Shown here: positions 5,245 to 9,511 of the stretch, piece by piece
Layout of the letters: the number at the start of each line of letters is the position of its first letter
How positions within the stretch are numbered: the stretch's first letter is position 1
NCBI GenBank assembly: GCA_021157805.1
Contig: JAGGVW010000102.1
Span: 1 to 9,511 of the forward strand
Direction of reading: 5' to 3'
DNA: 9,511 bases
Origin: a bacterium
GTDB taxonomy: Bacteria > Ratteibacteria > UBA8468 > B48-G9 > JAFGKM01
The notes under the pieces: model-generated
The model's database searches: none
What the model was told of the DNA's origin: nothing
What the model saw: only the letters and a program-made list of their open reading frames with translations
Program-made: the position numbers and the translations under genes

Positions 5245-6393
5245 ATGAAAAATGAGTTGCTTTTTTTATTGGATTACTGGGAGAAAGAAAAAGGAATTGA
5301 AAGAAAGTACTTGATAGAGTCATTGGAAAAGGGACTTCTTTCTGTTTACAGGAAAAAAGCAGGGCTTCCTGAAGATATAAGCGTAAAGATAGATCCTGAA
5401 ACAGGTGAAATAAAGTTCATAAATGAAAAAGGGGCACAGGTTCCTCCTCCTTCTTTCCCATGGGAAAGAATAGCAGCCCAAACAGCAAAACAGGTTATTA
5501 TTCAAAAATTGAGAGAAGCAGAAAAAAGCACTATTTACCATGAGTTTAAAGAACTTGAAGGAGAAGTTGTTAGTGGAACAGTTGAAAGATTTGAAGATGG
5601 TCATATTGTAATTTCTGTAAGTAAAGCAGAAGCCCTTTTACCTCAGCATCATAAGCTGCCAAGTGATTATTTTAAAATCGGGCAACCAGTAAAAGCATAT
5701 TTACTTGAAGTTAGAGAACCAAATAGAGGTATATATCAATTAATTGTCTCAAGAACCCATCTTAACTTTGTTTTAAAATTGCTGGAAAATGAAGTGCCTG
5801 AAATAAAAGAAGGAATTATTGAGGTTAAAGCAATAGCAAGATTTCCTGGCGACCTTACAAAAATTGCTGTCTGGTCAAAGAATGAAAAGGTTGACCCAAT
5901 AGGAACATGTATTGGAAATAGATCTCAGAGGATAAAAAGTATAATAAAAGAGTTGAATGGTGAAAAAGTAGAAATAATCAAGTGGAGTAAGGACATCGCT
6001 GAATTTATCAAGAACTCATTGAGCCCTGCGAAATGTGAGAAAGTTATTCTTAAAAAAGGGAAAAAAGAAGCAATTGCAATAGTTGATGATGAGCAATTAT
6101 TCCTTGCTATAGGGAAGAGAGGACAGAATGTTCGCCTGGCTTCTAAATTAACAAACTGGGAGATTAAAGTTTTTAAAAAATCAGAATTTTCTGAAGGTGA
6201 AAAACCTGCAATAAGTGTTATTGAAGGAATTACAGATGATATGGTAAAAACCCTTGCAAAAAATGGGTATAACTCAATAAATGACTTACTGAATGCTGCT
6301 CCAGAAAAAATCTCTTCTATATTACAAATTCCTGTTGAACAGGTAAAAGAAATTATTAAAAAAGCAGAACAGTTTACCAAAATAGAAAAATGA
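5245..6393 (+). CDS. nusA: Transcription termination/antitermination factor NusA, with a shortened N-terminal domain
   Basis: NusA binds RNA polymerase and nascent RNA and controls pausing, termination and antitermination. From ATG 5245 the product is 382 residues. It has an N-terminal domain (about 1-100, ending in RIAAQTAKQVIIQKLREAE), an S1 domain (about 105-172), KH1 (about 175-255, VDPIGTCIGNRSQR), KH2 (about 256-312, AIGKRGQNVRLASKL), and a short C-terminal helix-hairpin-helix stretch (about 322-376). Two oddities are visible. Between GEIKFI and RIAAQ there are only about 15-20 residues, including PPPSFPW, where E. coli and Thermotoga proteins have about 45-48. The KH1 GxxG loop is GNRS, lacking its last glycine, while KH2 keeps GKRG. 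The frame is continuous, so this is not a frameshift. It is first in the operon and its TGA overlaps the infB ATG. Confidence 0.95.
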   Translation: MKNELLFLLDYWEKEKGIERKYLIESLEKGLLSVYRKKAGLPEDISVKIDPETGEIKFINEKGAQVPPPSFPWERIAAQTAKQVIIQKLREAEKSTIYHEFKELEGEVVSGTVERFEDGHIVISVSKAEALLPQHHKLPSDYFKIGQPVKAYLLEVREPNRGIYQLIVSRTHLNFVLKLLENEVPEIKEGIIEVKAIARFPGDLTKIAVWSKNEKVDPIGTCIGNRSQRIKSIIKELNGEKVEIIKWSKDIAEFIKNSLSPAKCEKVILKKGKKEAIAIVDDEQLFLAIGKRGQNVRLASKLTNWEIKVFKKSEFSEGEKPAISVIEGITDDMVKTLAKNGYNSINDLLNAAPEKISSILQIPVEQVKEIIKKAEQFTKIEK

Positions 6394-8354
6394 GATTATA
6401 TGAAATTGCAAAAAAACTGGGTATTCCAAATAAAAAAGTAATTGAGATTCTTGAAAAAGCAGGAGTAAAAAATAAAAAGACACTGAGTTCCATAACTGAT
6501 AAAGAATATACTATAATAGAAGAACACCTGGGTAAAAAAGAAACTCCCACTCCTTCCGTTAAAAAAGAAGAGAAAACATCTAAATCTGTGGAGAAAACAA
6601 TACCAGAAATTAAAATTAAAGGAGATGAAACTGTTGGAGAACTTGCTAAAAAATTGAATGTTTCATCTGCCGAATTGATAAAAGATTTAATGGAGATGAA
6701 AGTCCTTGCAAATATAAATCAAAAACTTAATACAGAAACAATAAAAAAGATATGTGAGAAAAAAGGATTTACCTGGACTATTGAGAAAAAGGAAATTGAG
6801 AAAAAAGAGAAACAGGAAGTAAAAGTTGAAAATCTTGTTCCAAGAGCACCAGTGGTCACAATTATGGGACATGTTGACCATGGAAAAACCACAATCCTTG
6901 ATACAATCAGAAAGACAACAGTAGCAGAACAGGAACCAGGAAAGATTACTCAAAAGATTGGAGCATATAAAATTACAGTTAATAAACATCCAATTGTTTT
7001 CATTGATACCCCTGGACATGAAGCATTTACAGCAATGAGAGCAATGGGAGCAAAAGTAACTGATATTGTAGTTCTTGTCGTTGCGGCTGATGAAGGAGTT
7101 AAACCACAAACAATTGAAGCAATTGACCATGCAAGGAGTGCAAATGTTCCAATAATTGTTGCTGTGAACAAAATTGATAAGGTTAATGCAAACATTGATA
7201 GAGTAAAACAGCAACTTTCAGAAATAGGTCTTGTCCCTGATGATTGGGGTGGAGAGACAGTATATGTACCCGTTTCTGGAGTTACAGGTGAAGGAATTGA
7301 TGACTTTCTTGAAATGATAATTTTGGTTGGGGAAATGCTGGAATTAAAAGCAGACCCAACTGGACCAGCCGAAGGAGTTGTTATTGAGTCCAAACTTGAT
7401 AAGAAGAAAGGTCCTTTAATTTCAGTAATTATTCAAGAAGGTATACTTAAAATTTCCGACCCATTCATAGCAGGAAGCACATGGGGAAAAGTAAAAGCAA
7501 TGTTTGATGACAAAGAAAATAAATTAAACCAGGCAGGTCCTTCAACTCCTGTTGAAATACTTGGTTCCCATGACATTGCCACTCCTGGAGAAAAATTTCA
7601 GGTTGTTAAATCAGAAAAAGAAGCAAAAAAAATTGTTGAACAGAGAAAAGAAGAAAAAACTTCATATTTACCAGTGAAAAAAATAACACTGGAGGACCTT
7701 TATAAAGAAATAGAAAAAGGGACAGCAAAGGAATTAAAAATTATATTAAAATGTGACACATCGGGTTCTGTTGATGCAATTAAAAAATCAATAGAAAAAA
7801 TACCGCAGGAGGAAGTAGAAATATCTATTATACATAGTGGAATAGGAGCAATTTCCGAGTCAGATGTTCTTCTTGCATCTGCTTCAAATGGGATTGTTAT
7901 TGGGTTTAATGTTTCAATTGAATCAAAAGCAAAAGAACTTGCCAAAAGAGAAGGGATTGAAATTAAAACCTATGCTGTAATATATGAATTGATTGATGAA
8001 TTAACAAGAGCAATTGAAGGTATGCTTACTCCAGAAATAAAAGAAGTTCTTAATGGTCAGGCAGTTGTAAAAAAAGTTTTTAAAATAGGAAAAGACCAGA
8101 TGGTTGCGGGATGTCTTGTTGTTGATGGGAAAGTTGTTATAAATTCAAAGGTAAAGATTATCAGAGATGGAGAAATTATCCATGAGGGAGTCCTTTCCAG
8201 TTTAAAAAGATTTAAGGAAAGTGTGAAAGAAGTTGGGAAAAATACTGAATGTGGAATAATGGTCTCGGATTTTTCAGATTTCAAAGAAGGAGATATCATA
8301 CAATCATATACAGAAGAAGAAGTTCCCAAAAAATTAACACAGGAGAGAAAATGA
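6390..8354 (+). CDS. infB: Translation initiation factor IF-2
   Basis: IF-2 is the GTPase that brings initiator fMet-tRNA to the 30S subunit and promotes subunit joining. This 654-residue protein has two small IF2_N-type helical domains (about 1-47 and 78-128), joined and followed by Lys/Glu-rich linkers. The G domain has G1 GHVDHGKT (160-167), G3 DTPGHEAF (206-213), G4 NKID (260-263) and G5 SGVTGEG (296-302). Domain II follows, with GPLISVIIQEGILK...WGKVKAMFDDK, and then domains III and IV ending near SDFKEGDIIQSY. The N-terminal region is compact compared with the 890-residue E. coli form. Switch I reads GKITQKIGAY where IF-2 is nearly always GGITQHIGAY, and G5 has SG for the usual SA. It overlaps nusA and the following HIT gene by ATGA at both ends, implying coupled translation. 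Confidence 0.96.
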   Translation: MRLYEIAKKLGIPNKKVIEILEKAGVKNKKTLSSITDKEYTIIEEHLGKKETPTPSVKKEEKTSKSVEKTIPEIKIKGDETVGELAKKLNVSSAELIKDLMEMKVLANINQKLNTETIKKICEKKGFTWTIEKKEIEKKEKQEVKVENLVPRAPVVTIMGHVDHGKTTILDTIRKTTVAEQEPGKITQKIGAYKITVNKHPIVFIDTPGHEAFTAMRAMGAKVTDIVVLVVAADEGVKPQTIEAIDHARSANVPIIVAVNKIDKVNANIDRVKQQLSEIGLVPDDWGGETVYVPVSGVTGEGIDDFLEMIILVGEMLELKADPTGPAEGVVIESKLDKKKGPLISVIIQEGILKISDPFIAGSTWGKVKAMFDDKENKLNQAGPSTPVEILGSHDIATPGEKFQVVKSEKEAKKIVEQRKEEKTSYLPVKKITLEDLYKEIEKGTAKELKIILKCDTSGSVDAIKKSIEKIPQEEVEISIIHSGIGAISESDVLLASASNGIVIGFNVSIESKAKELAKREGIEIKTYAVIYELIDELTRAIEGMLTPEIKEVLNGQAVVKKVFKIGKDQMVAGCLVVDGKVVINSKVKIIRDGEIIHEGVLSSLKRFKESVKEVGKNTECGIMVSDFSDFKEGDIIQSYTEEEVPKKLTQERK

Positions 8355-8689
8355 GTGATTGTATATTTTGTAAAATTGTAAAAGGGGAAATTTCTTCGGA
8401 AAAAGTTTATGAAGATGATGATTGTATTGCTATAAAAGATATAAATCCTCAGGCACCAGTTCATATACTTGTAATTCCCAAAAAACATATTGAGAAATTG
8501 CATAATACTGATGATGAAAAATTACTTGGAAGAATGGTTATTGTGTGTTCAAAAATTGCTGAAAAATTGGGAATTAAAGAGAAAGGTTATAGAATTGTTA
8601 TAAATACTAATAAATGGGCAGGACAGAGTGTTGACCATATACACTTTCACTTACTTGGTGGGAGAATTATGAACTGGCCACCGGGTTAA
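8351..8689 (+). CDS. hinT: HinT-like HIT-family purine nucleoside phosphoramidase
   Basis: The 112-residue product runs from CIFCKIVKGEI (C4 and C7, zinc-type pair) through INPQAPVHILVIPKKHI to AGQSVDHIHFHLLGGRIMNWPPG. The triad H96-x-H98-x-H100 followed by LLGG and the terminal MNWPPG are the hallmarks of the Hint/PKCI branch. These enzymes hydrolyse nucleoside phosphoramidates and acyl-AMP adducts, including those leaked by aminoacyl-tRNA synthetases. The ATG at 8351 overlaps the infB TGA (ATGA) and has AGGAG (8341-8345) five bases upstream. The reading frame stays open further upstream inside infB, but the family's N-terminus begins exactly at this ATG. It differs from the Ap4A-type HIT protein at 2712-3200. 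Confidence 0.93.
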   Translation: MSDCIFCKIVKGEISSEKVYEDDDCIAIKDINPQAPVHILVIPKKHIEKLHNTDDEKLLGRMVIVCSKIAEKLGIKEKGYRIVINTNKWAGQSVDHIHFHLLGGRIMNWPPG

Positions 8690-8708
8690 TATATATCTAC
8701 TTATTAAA

Positions 8709-9511
8709 ATGACAAAAGAAGTTAAAATTAACGATATTAAAATAGGCGGAGAAAATATATTTTGTTTAATCGCTGGTCCCTGTGTCATTGAAAATGAAGA
8801 ATTAGTTTTTTACATTGCTGAAAAATTGAAAGAAATTTGTGAGAAACATAAAATACCATTTATATTTAAAACATCTTATGATAAAGCAAATAGAACATCC
8901 ATAAAGTCATACAGAGGTCCAGGTATTGAAAAAGGACTGGAAATTTTAAATAATTTAAAACAAAAATTAAATATATCAATTACCACTGATGTCCATTGTG
9001 TAACACAAATTGAGAAAGTTGCAGAAGTTGTTGACTTATTACAGATACCTGCCTTTCTTTCACGGCAGACCGATTTAATTCTGGAAGCAGGAAAAACTGG
9101 AAAACCTGTTAATATAAAAAAAGGACAATTTCTTGCTCCATGGGATATAAAAAACATAATAGAAAAATTTGAATCTACAGGAAATAAAAATCTTTTGATA
9201 ACAGAAAGGGGAGTTTGTTTTGGATACAATAATCTTGTTGTTGATTTTACAGGTATTCCTCTTATGAGAAGTTATGGTTATCCTGTAATTTTTGATGCAA
9301 CACACAGTGTGCAAAAACCAGGAGGGATGGGAGAAAAATCAGGTGGAAATAGTCAGTGGGTTCCATATCTTGCAAAAGCAGCAATATCTGTTGGAGTAGA
9401 TGGTTTATTTATGGAAGTTCATCCTGAACCTGAAAAGGCACTTTCAGATGGACCTAATATGATAAAACTTCAGGATATTGAAAAAATTCTTATATCTTTA
9501 AAAAAAATACA
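8709..9511 (+). CDS. kdsA: 3-deoxy-8-phosphooctulonate (KDO-8-P) synthase, last few codons beyond the window
   Basis: KdsA joins phosphoenolpyruvate and arabinose-5-phosphate to make KDO-8-phosphate, the precursor of the inner-core sugar of lipopolysaccharide. The 267 codons seen contain LIAGPCVIE (20-28), FKTSYDKANRTSIKSYRGPG (53-72), IPAFLSRQTDL (113-123), KPVNIKKGQFLAPWD (132-146), IFDATHSVQKPGG (194-206), and LFMEVHPEPEKALSDGPN (233-250). C25, H199, E236 and D247 match the metal ligands of the metal-dependent class (Aquifex type); the E. coli class has Asn in place of the Cys. The family is about 270-280 residues long, so almost nothing is missing. It starts 19 bp after hinT. The N-terminal MTKEVKINDIKIGG matches the family start, but no Shine-Dalgarno sequence lies before the ATG. 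Confidence 0.95.
   Translation, partial: MTKEVKINDIKIGGENIFCLIAGPCVIENEELVFYIAEKLKEICEKHKIPFIFKTSYDKANRTSIKSYRGPGIEKGLEILNNLKQKLNISITTDVHCVTQIEKVAEVVDLLQIPAFLSRQTDLILEAGKTGKPVNIKKGQFLAPWDIKNIIEKFESTGNKNLLITERGVCFGYNNLVVDFTGIPLMRSYGYPVIFDATHSVQKPGGMGEKSGGNSQWVPYLAKAAISVGVDGLFMEVHPEPEKALSDGPNMIKLQDIEKILISLKKI

Noticed and set aside
5401..5475. A frameshift as the cause of the short NusA N-terminal domain
   Set aside because: The same frame continues from ETGEIKF into RIAAQTAKQ without a stop. The other frames carry no missing NusA sequence, so an in-frame deletion fits better.
6687..7393. Long open frames antisense to infB (and similar ones antisense to nusA, cca and endoQ)
   Set aside because: They are Cys/Phe/Ser-rich shadows of well-recognised genes, with no family resemblance and no ribosome site.
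8249..8350. A longer HinT reading frame beginning inside infB
   Set aside because: The extra 34 residues are Arg/Tyr-rich out-of-frame infB sequence. The family begins at MSDCIFC, with an AGGAG before ATG 8351.
8690..8700. TATATAT before kdsA as a separate -10 box
   Set aside because: A matching -35 within coding sequence is not evident, the leader would be almost nil, and the gene is packed behind hinT in an operon.

Overview
The window is gene-dense, AT-rich bacterial DNA, roughly one third G+C by eye. It holds ten protein genes: eight complete and two cut by the window edges. The organism is very probably Gram-negative with lipopolysaccharide, because it carries lpxK (lipid A 4'-kinase) and kdsA (KDO-8-phosphate synthase). 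The low G+C, the 4-bp ATGA gene overlaps, the bacterial endonuclease Q and the rearranged nusA-infB cluster would fit an anaerobic or uncultured candidate phylum, for example one near Omnitrophota or Elusimicrobiota. That placement is only a guess.

Left half, minus strand, read from about 3.7 kb down to 1. A near-consensus promoter (3684-3712) precedes five tightly packed genes: a DUF523/TudS-type 2-thiouracil desulfurase, a HIT-family Ap4A phosphorylase-like protein, an endonuclease Q (PHP-type DNA repair nuclease), LpxK, and the start of a stand-alone GMP synthase ATP-pyrophosphatase subunit that runs off the left edge. Upstream of this group and on the same strand (3742-5130) is a CCA-adding enzyme or poly(A) polymerase family gene with an HD domain. 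It has its own extended -10 promoter.

Right half, plus strand. A divergent 114-bp region carries a textbook sigma70-type promoter (TTGACA, 17 bp, TAAAAT) for nusA, infB, a HinT-like HIT protein and kdsA. The first three genes are joined by ATGA stop/start overlaps. kdsA follows after 19 bp with no visible Shine-Dalgarno sequence and lacks only its last few codons at the right edge. The usual companions of nusA-infB (rimP upstream, rbfA and truB downstream) are absent here.

Most of the content is housekeeping: translation and transcription factors, tRNA maturation and envelope lipid synthesis. I see no mobile element, CRISPR array, RNA gene or obvious defence system. The points most worth a second look are: a bacterial EndoQ ending in a sliding-clamp-like QPTLF peptide whose codons are also read in the lpxK frame; its grouping with TudS, a HIT enzyme and GMP synthase, which could be a nucleobase or nucleotide quality-control operon (inference); a NusA with about 30 residues missing from its N-terminal domain and an altered KH1 loop; and an IF2 with unusual residues in its G-domain motifs.
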